Below are positions 44,515 to 52,356 of a DNA stretch of 64,000 bases, in pieces. The stretch lies in assembly GCA_017451025.1 (NCBI GenBank), contig JAFSSM010000037.1, positions 1 to 64,000 of the forward strand, in the 5' to 3' direction. Position 1 is the stretch's first letter. Every line of letters starts with the position of its first letter. The translations under genes and the position numbers were made by a program. Origin of the DNA: Synergistaceae bacterium. GTDB taxonomy: Bacteria > Synergistota > Synergistia > Synergistales > Aminobacteriaceae. A model generated the notes under the pieces. That model did not search any database, had not been told where the DNA came from, and worked only from the letters and a program-made list of their open reading frames with translations.

Positions 44515-45894
44515 TTACACTGCTTTAAACGATGCGCGTATCTCCGTGCCCTTCCCCGGCGAAGATATTATGTTCAGGCTTCCGCCCATCAGGCTCATTC
44601 GTTCAGTCATGCTCGCCAGTCCTCGATGTCCCTCTACCCTCAAAGTCTCAGGGTTGATGTTCCCCGCGTCAAAGCCCGTCCCGTTGTCGGATATGTTCAT
44701 GATAACCACGTCATCGTTCTTGCGCAGATACACGTCAACTTCGTCCGCCCCGCCGTGCCTCACAGCGTTAGACACAGCCTCCTGAATTATCCTCAGGACT
44801 GAGAGTATCTTTTCGTTGTCGATGTCGAGTTCCCTGACCCCGTCGTCAAAATCCGCAATCACCGAAATATCGTAGACCTGCGACAACCTTTCGACCAGTT
44901 CCGTAACCGCCTCAGCAAAACCCAAGTCCATCCAAGGCGGAGCCAGTTCATCGCACAGCGAACGCAATTCCCGCACAACGCTCTTGGCGATAATTTCTGC
45001 ACGCTTAATCCTCGCATCCTTGCTGTCCTCTTCATCGAGTGCCATGTGAATCTGCTGCAGCAGTGCCGTAATGTCCTGAAGCGGCCCGTCGTGAATCTCA
45101 CGCGCCATGTCCATGCGCTCCTGTTCCTGCGCACGAACAACATCCTTCACGTAGCTCGTTCTCAGGTGATCCCGCTCTATCGCTGCCTGCGTTGACCTGA
45201 CTAATGCGCTGTGGACACGCTCAATCTCCATTATTGCGCCTTCCTCGAGCTTGTCGGGGACATCTTTTCCGAGCGTCATGTTGTCGATTTCCGCAACGAG
45301 AGTCTTTAACGGAATAACCAGCCTGCTCCAGAGAATGCGTATTGCCGCGAAACTTGCCAGAGTGATAATCATAATCAGGATCGGCCACAACCGCACAACA
45401 CTCACCAGTCCGCCGAGCAGGTTAGTCCACGAAACTGCGGCGATAACATAGCCTCCGCTCGGTCTTTTCACAGGATAAACAGCAAGCGTGTAGTGCGCTC
45501 CCTGGCTGTCGTCAATCTTGATGGCTTTTCCGATGGGCAGGTCTGGCTTCCAGATTGCGGTGATGTTCATTGCGCCGGGTGAGGCCATAATTACCTTGCC
45601 GTCATGATCCGTCAGTGCAACCCAACCGGGAATTGACGGCCCCCACGAGAAAAACGGGTAGCGCGTGAAATCACTTAGCATCTGGAACGTCCACGAGTCA
45701 GAGTCGGAACTGAGATGATAGCTCATGCTTTCGGCCAAGTCCTGAACGTAGGAACTTACTGCAGCTTCCATTGCGCTCTCCTGATTGACCATTCCGGCGA
45801 CGGCAACGATTACCACAGCGGCAGAAGGCAGAATCAACGCACATAACAAAAAGGCCAGGAAGTGGGATCTTGGCCTTGAAAACAGCTTAAACAT
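44515..45894 (-). CDS. NarL-type sensor histidine kinase
   Basis: Two-component sensor of the HisKA_3 type. Helix 1 (about 13-35) and helix 2 (about 160-182) enclose an extracytoplasmic sensor domain of about 125 residues; a HAMP-like linker follows. The dimerisation helix carries the phospho-His in REIHDGPLQ after QEQERMDMA. The HATPase domain has IIQEAVSNAVRHG (N box), DNGTGFD (G1) and GRG-like GHRGLASM. The cognate regulator gene ends eight bases upstream. The signal is unknown. Confidence 0.93.
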   Translation of the reverse strand: MFKLFSRPRSHFLAFLLCALILPSAAVVIVAVAGMVNQESAMEAAVSSYVQDLAESMSYHLSSDSDSWTFQMLSDFTRYPFFSWGPSIPGWVALTDHDGKVIMASPGAMNITAIWKPDLPIGKAIKIDDSQGAHYTLAVYPVKRPSGGYVIAAVSWTNLLGGLVSVVRLWPILIMIITLASFAAIRILWSRLVIPLKTLVAEIDNMTLGKDVPDKLEEGAIMEIERVHSALVRSTQAAIERDHLRTSYVKDVVRAQEQERMDMAREIHDGPLQDITALLQQIHMALDEEDSKDARIKRAEIIAKSVVRELRSLCDELAPPWMDLGFAEAVTELVERLSQVYDISVIADFDDGVRELDIDNEKILSVLRIIQEAVSNAVRHGGADEVDVYLRKNDDVVIMNISDNGTGFDAGNINPETLRVEGHRGLASMTERMSLMGGSLNIISSPGKGTEIRASFKAV

Positions 45895-45901
45895 GAGGAG
45901 C

Positions 45902-46543
45902 TTAATCGTCCTCCAAAAGTTCCTCCAGAGTAACGACTCCGTACTTGAGTGCTAACAGCAGAGCTTCGGTCTTGTTGCGGCTGCCCAGTTTGTCGTAAAT
46001 CGAGGCAAGGTGTGTCTGGACCGTGCGTTCGCTGATGAATAATTTTCGGGCGACTTCCTTGCTGGACAGTCCTTTAGCGGCGAGCAGAAGCACCTCGCGT
46101 TCTCTCACTGAAAGCTGCTCCGGAATGAAGTCCTGTTCTCCCATCACCGACGCTACTTCGGGATCTAGATACAGTCCGCCTTTTGCGACAGTGTTAATCG
46201 CGCTGGTAAGCTCTTTCGGGCTGACGGTCTTTAGGACGAAACCGCGGGCACCGGCTCTGAGCGAAGCTATAACGTATTGCTGTGCGTCATATGACGTGAG
46301 CATGAGGATAGCTGTCGGGAGTCCCTCGTTCTTGACCTTCTGCGCAACAGTTACGCCGTCAAGTCCTGGCATTCTTATATCCAGCAGTGCAACGTCAGGG
46401 CGCAATTCCTGAATAAGTTCCCAAGCTCTGATGCCGTCTTCAGCGTCGGCGACAAGCTCAAATGTTGGTTCTCTCTTCACGAACTCACCGATACCTGAAC
46501 GGGTGAGAGGGTGGTCGTCAGCGAGCAAAATTCTTACAGCCAT
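45902..46543 (-). CDS. NarL/FixJ-family response regulator
   Basis: Partner of the sensor kinase encoded directly downstream. The receiver domain (1-120) has acidic Asp9/Asp10, the phospho-acceptor Asp55 in LLDIRMPG, and the Lys in GFVLKTVSPKEL. The LuxR-type HTH (about 145-205) has LSVREREVLLLAAKG and ISERTVQTHLASIYDKLG. It should bind DNA as a dimer after phosphorylation. Targets are not visible here. Confidence 0.95.
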   Translation of the reverse strand: MAVRILLADDHPLTRSGIGEFVKREPTFELVADAEDGIRAWELIQELRPDVALLDIRMPGLDGVTVAQKVKNEGLPTAILMLTSYDAQQYVIASLRAGARGFVLKTVSPKELTSAINTVAKGGLYLDPEVASVMGEQDFIPEQLSVREREVLLLAAKGLSSKEVARKLFISERTVQTHLASIYDKLGSRNKTEALLLALKYGVVTLEELLEDD

Positions 46544-46569
46544 ATTACTACATCATCTCCTGAAAAATT

Positions 46570-47136
46570 TTACATGCCTATCAATTTCTCGACAGGTCTT
46601 AGGGCTAAAATCGTCTCGTTAATCACGTCATCAAGGGGCATGTTCATTTTTTCCGCGCCCTGCTTGATGATTTCACGGTTCACTCCGCGAGCAAATGCCT
46701 TATCCTTCCATTTCTTTTTGACGGACTTGACTTCGAGGTCTGCGAGGGATTTTGAGGGTCTGACCAGTCCGGCAGTGATGATTAGGCCGGTGAGTTCGTC
46801 AATAGTGAAGAGTGTGCGCTCGAGGTTATTGGAGGGTTCAACGTCGGTGCAGATTCCCCAGCCGTGAGACTGGACAGCATGAATGAGGCTGTCGTCGGCT
46901 CCGATTTCCCTGAGCATGTCGGGTGCCAGGTGGCAATGACGCTCTGGGGTAGTTGTCGTCTGTTCCCAGTCAATATCGTGGAGCAGGCCGACAATTCCCC
47001 AGAGGTCGGGGTCTTCGTGGAACAGCTCTGCGAAGTGGCGCATAGTTGCTTCGACGGCGTAAGCGTGGTGAATGTGAGATTCTTCTTTGTTGTATTTGCG
47101 CAAAAGTTCTAGTGCCTGTTCTCTAGTCGGTATCAA
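46570..47136 (-). CDS. HD-domain hydrolase
   Basis: Putative metal-dependent phosphohydrolase of the HD superfamily (188 residues). Metal ligands can be seen as HHAYAVEATMRHF, the HD pair in GLLHDIDW, and HCHLAP; a further region is LFTIDELTGLI. This compact HD family is common in Firmicutes and Synergistota, and its substrate is not known. Its ATG overlaps the stop of the GT2 glycosyltransferase by four bases, so the two are translated together. Confidence 0.85.
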   Translation of the reverse strand: MIPTREQALELLRKYNKEESHIHHAYAVEATMRHFAELFHEDPDLWGIVGLLHDIDWEQTTTTPERHCHLAPDMLREIGADDSLIHAVQSHGWGICTDVEPSNNLERTLFTIDELTGLIITAGLVRPSKSLADLEVKSVKKKWKDKAFARGVNREIIKQGAEKMNMPLDDVINETILALRPVEKLIGM

Positions 47137-48125
47137 TTAATGCATTCTCCCTTCAATTTTTGTTTTAACCATTTAAGTTTGTAGAACAGTTTGGAACATT
47201 TCTTGTTTAAAGCATATTTCAGCGGAAAATATATCCAAGCTGCCGGCAGAATCAATATATTCCAGAATACCCGCAAAGGCTGTAATGAGACTAGCTTTAA
47301 CCATTCCGAGAAAAACTTTCTGTATTGGCCGCAAGCTGGATACTCTTTTATTGTCCTCCTCAACCTAAACCAGTACGTGTATGGATCTTGTGTTAAGTAG
47401 CTTCTATGTCTCTCGGTAATAATCTCATGAGCCGCAAGTACCCTAAATTTACCTACGTTCACATGTGCTCTGCCTCCTCCCTGATAAACATTGTCAAGCA
47501 CTTCATCTACGAAAGCAAAACGGCAAATTTTAGCTAGCCTGAGCCATGCTTCCCAGTCCTCAAAAGCTGGCATAGTTTCGTCAAAACCTCCAGCTTCTGC
47601 AAGATATTTAGAACGTATCATAGCCATTATGTCAACAAAATTCTTTCTAAGAAGATTGGTGTAAACATTGCCTTCATATTTCTTGCTGGTATGCCTCATT
47701 AAACGTTTGTTGCCTGTGTCCTCATCGATAATATAACTATTACAGTAAACCAGACCAGTATCTTCACTGCACTCTTTGAACTTAGCGAGCTGTTTCTCCA
47801 ATTTTTCCGGCAGCCATTCATCATCATCATCGAGGTACGCAATAAATTCATGCCCCCCCCCCCCCCCCGCGATTTCTAGAGCTGTATTCCTCGCAGCACT
47901 TACGCCGCGATTATGCTCATGAGGCACATAGCGTATCCTGCTGTCCACAGCCGCATAACCCTTAACCATCTTCCTGACCTCTCCGCGCAGCTCATAATCA
48001 GACGGACTGTCATCCACTACTACACATTCCCAGTCCGTATATGTCTGGGCAATCACGCTCCTCAATGCCCGCTCAACCATCGCAGGAGCACGCTTGTATG
48101 TCGTTATAGCCGCAAGTACCATCAA
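47133..48125 (-). CDS. GT2 glycosyltransferase with a poly-G tract
   Basis: Family GT2 (GT-A fold) glycosyltransferase, expected to add a sugar to a surface glycan at the cytoplasmic membrane face. The donor-binding strand is VVVDDSP, the metal site is the DDDDEW motif and the acceptor-side acid lies in FEDWEAWLRLA. A C-terminal region rich in Lys and aromatic residues probably contacts the membrane. Just before DDDDEW the gene has 16 consecutive G (plus strand C, 47853-47868), coding five extra Gly that relatives of this motif usually lack. In the present state the frame is open; a 17th G would give TGA two codons later. The start has only a weak site; it is divergent from cbiK. Confidence 0.9.
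   Translation of the reverse strand: MMVLAAITTYKRAPAMVERALRSVIAQTYTDWECVVVDDSPSDYELRGEVRKMVKGYAAVDSRIRYVPHEHNRGVSAARNTALEIAGGGGGHEFIAYLDDDDEWLPEKLEKQLAKFKECSEDTGLVYCNSYIIDEDTGNKRLMRHTSKKYEGNVYTNLLRKNFVDIMAMIRSKYLAEAGGFDETMPAFEDWEAWLRLAKICRFAFVDEVLDNVYQGGGRAHVNVGKFRVLAAHEIITERHRSYLTQDPYTYWFRLRRTIKEYPACGQYRKFFSEWLKLVSLQPLRVFWNILILPAAWIYFPLKYALNKKCSKLFYKLKWLKQKLKGECIN
47853..47868 (-). repeat. 16-base G homopolymer in the GT2 gene
   Basis: A run of 16 C on the plus strand (16 G on the coding strand) lies in the middle of the catalytic domain. Its length is far beyond what other coding runs in this window show. Slippage by one base would shift the frame; the present length keeps it open. Confidence 0.95.
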
Positions 48126-48216
48126 TCTATCTCCTCATTGAAATTTATCAGTATTATATATTATTTCGCGAAGTGTATAATCTCTCTTACACATAAACTT
48201 TTCAGGAGGTCTATCC

Positions 48217-49095
48217 ATGAACAAACTTTTATGCGCAATTTCTTTTGCCCTGCTGCTCGTTGTTCCGCAATGTTCATTCGCTGACGACGAAAAATCAGCT
48301 ATTCTCGTCGTGTCCTTCGGAACTTCTGTACCGGAAGCCCGCCAGGCCATAAACACCTTAGTAGATTCTGCACGTAAAGAGTTTACCGATACCGAAGTCC
48401 GTCTTGCCTTCACATCTAACATTATTCGCCGCAAACTTGCCCGCGAGTCAAAAGACTTTATCCCTAATCCCGTTCAAGCTCTCGCCCAGCTCAACGATGA
48501 AGGTTTTAGTGATGTGTACATTATGCCGACACACATGATACCTGGCGAAGAGTTCGACGAGATAGCCGAAGTAGCTGACGCTTTCGGGAGTCTCAGCGGC
48601 AAATACGGCTTCAAGACGCTGAAATTGGGAGTGCCTTTCTTGTGCGGGGTTGAGGACTGCGAAGGAATGGCTGATGTCCTGCTCGAACGCTTCGACTCTC
48701 AGCTTCAGGACGATAATACCGCAATTGTCCTTATGGGACACGGAACACCCGAGCACTTCGCCAATGCAATGTACTCACAGCTGCAGCTCGCTCTGGACAC
48801 TAAGGCTTACGGCAAATTCTTCGTCGGAACTGTCGAGGCCGCTCCGAAAATCGGGGACGTTATCACGAAACTCAAGCGGCATCCCGAAGTGAAGAAGCTG
48901 GTGCTGAGTCCGTTAATGATTGTTGCAGGAGATCACGCACATAACGATTTGGCGGGTGAAGATGATCCTGAATCCTGGATTAATGTCCTGAAGTCTGAAG
49001 GATATACTGATGTTAGCAGTTATCTTGTCGGTCTCGGCGAGGACGAGAATATACGGCGGGAATTTGTGAGGAGAATTTCTGAATTGATGGACTAA
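48217..49095 (+). CDS. cbiK: sirohydrochlorin cobaltochelatase with signal peptide
   Basis: Class II chelatase that inserts Co(II) into sirohydrochlorin in the anaerobic B12 pathway. The metal-binding and catalytic residues are His175 (MGHGTPEH), Glu207 (VEAAP) and His240 (AGDHAHND). Unlike most CbiK it begins with a clear signal peptide (residues 1-22, cleaved near SFADD), so it is predicted to act in the periplasm, like the periplasmic CbiK described in Desulfovibrio. An alternative role is metal or haem handling outside the cell. Length is 292. No other cob/cbi gene is adjacent. B12 use is supported by the methionine module in the window. Confidence 0.92.
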   Translation: MNKLLCAISFALLLVVPQCSFADDEKSAILVVSFGTSVPEARQAINTLVDSARKEFTDTEVRLAFTSNIIRRKLARESKDFIPNPVQALAQLNDEGFSDVYIMPTHMIPGEEFDEIAEVADAFGSLSGKYGFKTLKLGVPFLCGVEDCEGMADVLLERFDSQLQDDNTAIVLMGHGTPEHFANAMYSQLQLALDTKAYGKFFVGTVEAAPKIGDVITKLKRHPEVKKLVLSPLMIVAGDHAHNDLAGEDDPESWINVLKSEGYTDVSSYLVGLGEDENIRREFVRRISELMD

Positions 49096-49118
49096 TTCAC
49101 AGCTGCTTAACATAAAAT

Positions 49119-49147
49119 AAGCCTCCTCACACCACGAGGAGGCTTTA
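49119..49147. terminator. bidirectional terminator between cbiK and the FGGY kinase
   Basis: AAGCCTCCTC pairs perfectly with GAGGAGGCTT across a seven-base loop. It is A-rich on one side and T-rich on the other, and suits both convergent genes. Confidence 0.85.
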
Positions 49148-49150
49148 TAG

Positions 49151-50623
49151 TTATTTCACATCAAACGGTATATCCGGCAGCGTCAGCTTCTCTCCAGGTA
49201 CGTAATGCCCCGTCTCCGTCAATCCCTCACGCAATTTAGCGTACACATCCTCCACATCTCCGACAGCATATGCACCGATAACAGCATTCAGCGCAAGTGC
49301 CCCTCCGGTCTTCAGCGTAAGAGCTTCCGCACCTATCATGTCCGCCTTAATCTGATTCCATAGCTCACTCTTGCTACCGCCTTCCGTGATGATTATCCGG
49401 TCAACCGGAGTCCCCGCGGCTCTGCACCTCTCCGCAATCTCCGAATACTCACCCGCAATCGCCTCTAGCACCGCACGCCACAGCGTAAACTGATTCGTGT
49501 TCATGCCCATGTTGATGAAGCACCCGTGAACCTCGCGGAAACCTTCCGGCCCTCCTGTCAGCCACGGCAGGAATCGTACTCCGTCAGACCCCGCCGGAAT
49601 ATTCTTCGCTCCGTCGCTGAGAATGTCATAATACGCATCATCGCCCGGCCTGTTGCAGATATTATCCCTGAACCACCGCAGAGCAAGCCCTCCTGTCCTT
49701 ACGAAGCCCCAGTAGAAATATGTACCAGGCAGTGTTCCGGAGTTGAAGATTAACGCATTGCCCTTCCTGCTGAGGCCCGGGACAATTCCGCCTGTCGAAA
49801 TGCAGAACATCGAGCACGTCCCCGCAACATCCACAGCGTGCCCCGGCTCGTACACCCCGCAGGCCAAGAGGGACTGCATCGTGTCGCCGGCACCAGCGCA
49901 AACCGGAATCCCCTCAGGGAATCCCGTGAACTCCGAAGCCTCGCGCGACAACCTTCCGATAACGTCATACGGCCTGACTATTCGCGGCATTAATGCCCTG
50001 TCAATTCCCAGAATGCCCAGCTGTTCGTCAGACCACTCCTTAGCTTCAACCTTGTAGCCCAATCCCCAGCCGGACATTGCGCCCCAGTCGATGAAAGCAT
50101 CTTCCGCCTTCAGGCCCGCAAGCCTCATCAGGATATAGGGGGCATTGTGCACGAACTTGCGGATATTTTTGGCGTTCGGGTCATTCTTGAGGAGCCATCG
50201 CGCGAACATTGCAGGGAACAGGCACAGCGGCTCGGGGTTGCCGGTCTCGCGCGCCCAGATGTCCAAATTCTGCGCGGCCAGGTAATCCGCGTCTTCCTGT
50301 GTCCTCGAGTCTAAATAGTTGATGTAGGGAGTGATTGCCCGGCCCTCGTCATTTATTCCAGCAATGCCGCAGATTATTCCGTCGCCCATCACTGCCCTGA
50401 CGCTGGACAGGTCAATTCCCTTCTCCTTCATGGCTTCCGCGCAGTGCTTCATGCCCTTCAACGCCAGCGTGTAATATTCGTGAACATCCATCTCAACCCA
50501 GCCGGGATTGGGATAATTCAGCGTTGTGGGGTTCACTTCTGCGGCGATCTGCGCTCCATTTTCGTCATACACAGCAACTTTCACGCTCTGGGTTCCTGCG
50601 TCGAAACATATATAGTGATTCAA
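49151..50623 (-). CDS. FGGY-family carbohydrate kinase
   Basis: Kinase of the FGGY family (xylulokinase/gluconokinase type), phosphorylating a sugar or polyol with ATP. Residues: phosphate-1 loop FDAGTQSVKVAVYD at the start; catalytic Asp in AGAGDTMQS (about 250); phosphate-2-type VAGTCSMF; and the C-terminal EGGSKSELWNQIKADM adenosine motif. Length is 490. It starts with TTG at 50623 behind a TTGGAGGTG box, because the first ATG in frame would lose the essential DAGTQS loop. Substrate is uncertain (xylulose, ribulose or similar), and no transporter is adjacent. Confidence 0.9.
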   Translation of the reverse strand: MNHYICFDAGTQSVKVAVYDENGAQIAAEVNPTTLNYPNPGWVEMDVHEYYTLALKGMKHCAEAMKEKGIDLSSVRAVMGDGIICGIAGINDEGRAITPYINYLDSRTQEDADYLAAQNLDIWARETGNPEPLCLFPAMFARWLLKNDPNAKNIRKFVHNAPYILMRLAGLKAEDAFIDWGAMSGWGLGYKVEAKEWSDEQLGILGIDRALMPRIVRPYDVIGRLSREASEFTGFPEGIPVCAGAGDTMQSLLACGVYEPGHAVDVAGTCSMFCISTGGIVPGLSRKGNALIFNSGTLPGTYFYWGFVRTGGLALRWFRDNICNRPGDDAYYDILSDGAKNIPAGSDGVRFLPWLTGGPEGFREVHGCFINMGMNTNQFTLWRAVLEAIAGEYSEIAERCRAAGTPVDRIIITEGGSKSELWNQIKADMIGAEALTLKTGGALALNAVIGAYAVGDVEDVYAKLREGLTETGHYVPGEKLTLPDIPFDVK

Positions 50624-50663
50624 GACTTTGCACCTCCAAACAAATTATAGCGCATAAAAATAT

Positions 50664-50693
50664 CCCTCCCTGTTCACTCTCGAACAAGGAGGG
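50664..50693 (-). terminator. Rho-independent terminator after the TDTPG protein gene
   Basis: On the minus strand CCCTCCTTGTTC pairs with GAACAGGGAGGG (one bulge) and is followed by ATATTTTTATG. Confidence 0.8.
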
Positions 50694-50732
50694 AGTTCTG
50701 CTAGTTCGTGTTAAAAATCTGCCTAGTGTGTA

Positions 50733-51782
50733 TTACCTTTTGCGTGCTACAAAACCTGCAAGAGCTGCAAGAGCCAGTGCGCCGAAGCCTGCGTCGCAGC
50801 CGCCGCCTGAGCTGCCTACATCGTTGTCAGGCTCAGTGTTAGTGCCGGGCGTGTCAGTGCCAGGCGTGTCAGTGCCGGGAGTGTCAGTACCAGGAGTATC
50901 AGTGCCAGGAGTGTCGGTGCCGGGCGTGTCAGTACCAGGGGTATCTGTGCCAGGAGTGTCGGTGCCGGGCGTGTCAGTACCAGGGGTATCTGTGCCAGGA
51001 GTGTCGGTGCCGGGCGTGTCAGTACCAGGGGTATCTGTGCCAGGAGTCTCCGCATCAGCTACCGTAACGATAGGCTCGTAGGTATTGCCTGCTTCCATGT
51101 ATGCCGCTACGTTGACTGTAGTGCCTGCAGGAGGAACCGTCGTAAGCTCATTGCCGTCTGCATCGAGGAATGAGTAGTCTTTCTCCTCAGGTGCTGCGGT
51201 CGTCGGTGCTGCATCTGTATCATCGTCTGCGGCAAAGAAGGACACTGCTGCGGCTCTGGGGTTGAGCATCAGGAAAAGCAAGTTGCCAACTGTCAGAGCA
51301 CTCATATCAAGACCGAAGACCTTAACGCCCGTGCTGGTGATTACGAGTACAGGGAGAACCAGTCCGATTCTTCTGCCGCTTCTGGTGATTGAATCACGGG
51401 TTGCTGCAGGTACATCGCTGGGACTGCGCGGAGCAAGACCTGCGAGTGAAAGTGCCTCAACGGGTGCATTGGCGAACCTTCCGCCTAACGTTGCGAGGAT
51501 TGCCTGAACAACTGCGGGGTTGCTGAGGTTGAGTGTCGGGGCTACGGGTACAACCGCTACGCCTGCGGGTGTGTCAGTGCCGGGTGTGTCAGTACCAGGT
51601 GTATCGGTGCCTGGGGTGTCTGTGCCGGGGGTGTCGGTGCCGTTGTTGCTGTTGCTGTTGCCGTTGCCGCTGTAGGGATTAGATGGAGTAGTACTGCCAC
51701 CATGCCCGGAATCTGCCGCAAATGCGCTCCCTGCCGCAACAAGAAGCATAACTACTACGAATAATGCCAAAAACTTCTTCAT
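50733..51782 (-). CDS. TDTPG-repeat surface protein with Synergist-CTERM
   Basis: Exported surface protein of 349 residues. Signal peptide 1-22 (KKFLALFVVVMLLVA, cleaved near AFAAD). An Asn/Ser/Gly-rich start leads to five TDTPG-type repeats (about 46-70), then a non-repeated domain of about 170 residues, then thirteen more TDTPG repeats (about 246-310). The end is SGGGCDAG, a hydrophobic helix and ARKR, a full Synergist-CTERM tail. The Thr/Asp/Pro stalks probably extend the middle domain from the cell surface and may carry O-linked sugar. The middle domain is unrecognised. The tail fits that of the giant protein at 19819-25401. Confidence 0.85.
   Translation of the reverse strand: MKKFLALFVVVMLLVAAGSAFAADSGHGGSTTPSNPYSGNGNSNSNNGTDTPGTDTPGTDTPGTDTPGTDTPAGVAVVPVAPTLNLSNPAVVQAILATLGGRFANAPVEALSLAGLAPRSPSDVPAATRDSITRSGRRIGLVLPVLVITSTGVKVFGLDMSALTVGNLLFLMLNPRAAAVSFFAADDDTDAAPTTAAPEEKDYSFLDADGNELTTVPPAGTTVNVAAYMEAGNTYEPIVTVADAETPGTDTPGTDTPGTDTPGTDTPGTDTPGTDTPGTDTPGTDTPGTDTPGTDTPGTDTPGTDTPGTDTPGTNTEPDNDVGSSGGGCDAGFGALALAALAGFVARKR
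50851..51045 (-). repeat. thirteen 15-bp TDTPG repeats, with 45-bp higher order
   Basis: Thirteen head-to-tail 15-bp units code TDTPG. The last nine are grouped as three identical 45-bp blocks (50911-51045), which suggests recent expansion by three units at a time. All changes keep the reading frame. Confidence 0.93.
51571..51645 (-). repeat. five 15-bp TDTPG-type repeats
   Basis: Five 15-bp units of the same kind near the N-terminus of the surface protein, more diverged from one another than the C-terminal array. Confidence 0.85.
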
Positions 51783-51918
51783 AAAAACAAAGCACTCCTT
51801 CCAAAAAATAAAAGATTAATACTATTACTAAGTAATACACGCAGAACTAGGATGTGCAGATTCTACACCGTGTTAGCGTTTTGTCAATTAATCCAATCAG
51901 GATTTTTACGCATATTAC

Positions 51919-52356
51919 TCACTTCAACGAGGACTTCAGTACCGAAGGAAGCCCCGAGTCATTCTTGAGCTGTCTCACCAGTTCCGCCCTGCGCGAATCC
52001 TTCACGTCGTACAAATCCACAAGCCGACACTTCACCAGCACCGACCTCCGCGTCTTCGGGTAAGTCCTCAGGCACAGCTCCAGCATCTCCGTCGCCTCCT
52101 GCCTCATCTCCTCAGGAAATCCGTCCAGGTACAAATCCGCCAGGTCCCAGTAAGCACGTTCGCCCTCCTCTGTGCCTTTAGCCCTGTCTATCATTTTGCG
52201 CAGGATTGCTTCACGCTCGAACGGATCCCCCGAACTTCCCAGCATGTTTAACTCCGCACGCAGTATCCACGCCTCACGCTCAATCCCCGCAACATCTGCG
52301 CAGTAACCGCACCCAGCAAACGCAAGCACCATCATTATCACCAAAAACTTCTTCAT
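51919..52356 (-). CDS. small secreted helical-repeat protein
   Basis: Unrecognised protein of 145 residues. It has a signal peptide or lipoprotein-like start (KKFLVIMMVLAFAGCG); the Cys at 16 lacks a good lipobox, so lipidation is uncertain. The mature part is all helical with a TPR-like pattern (ERAYWDLADLYLDGFPEE). Its ATG overlaps the UDP-glucose dehydrogenase stop by four bases. It may be a periplasmic helper for polysaccharide export or assembly, but only the gene order supports this. Confidence 0.7.
   Translation of the reverse strand: MKKFLVIMMVLAFAGCGYCADVAGIEREAWILRAELNMLGSSGDPFEREAILRKMIDRAKGTEEGERAYWDLADLYLDGFPEEMRQEATEMLELCLRTYPKTRRSVLVKCRLVDLYDVKDSRRAELVRQLKNDSGLPSVLKSSLK

Noticed and set aside
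50851-51045. Regular 15-bp repeats that might look like a CRISPR or satellite array
   Set aside because: There are no unique spacers, the unit is a multiple of three, and it codes TDTPG in frame within an exported protein.
50524-51081. Plus-strand open frame with PGVSV repeats
   Set aside because: It is the antisense reading of the TDTPG repeats and of the end of the FGGY kinase gene; there is no ribosome site, and the minus-strand protein has a signal peptide and sorting tail.
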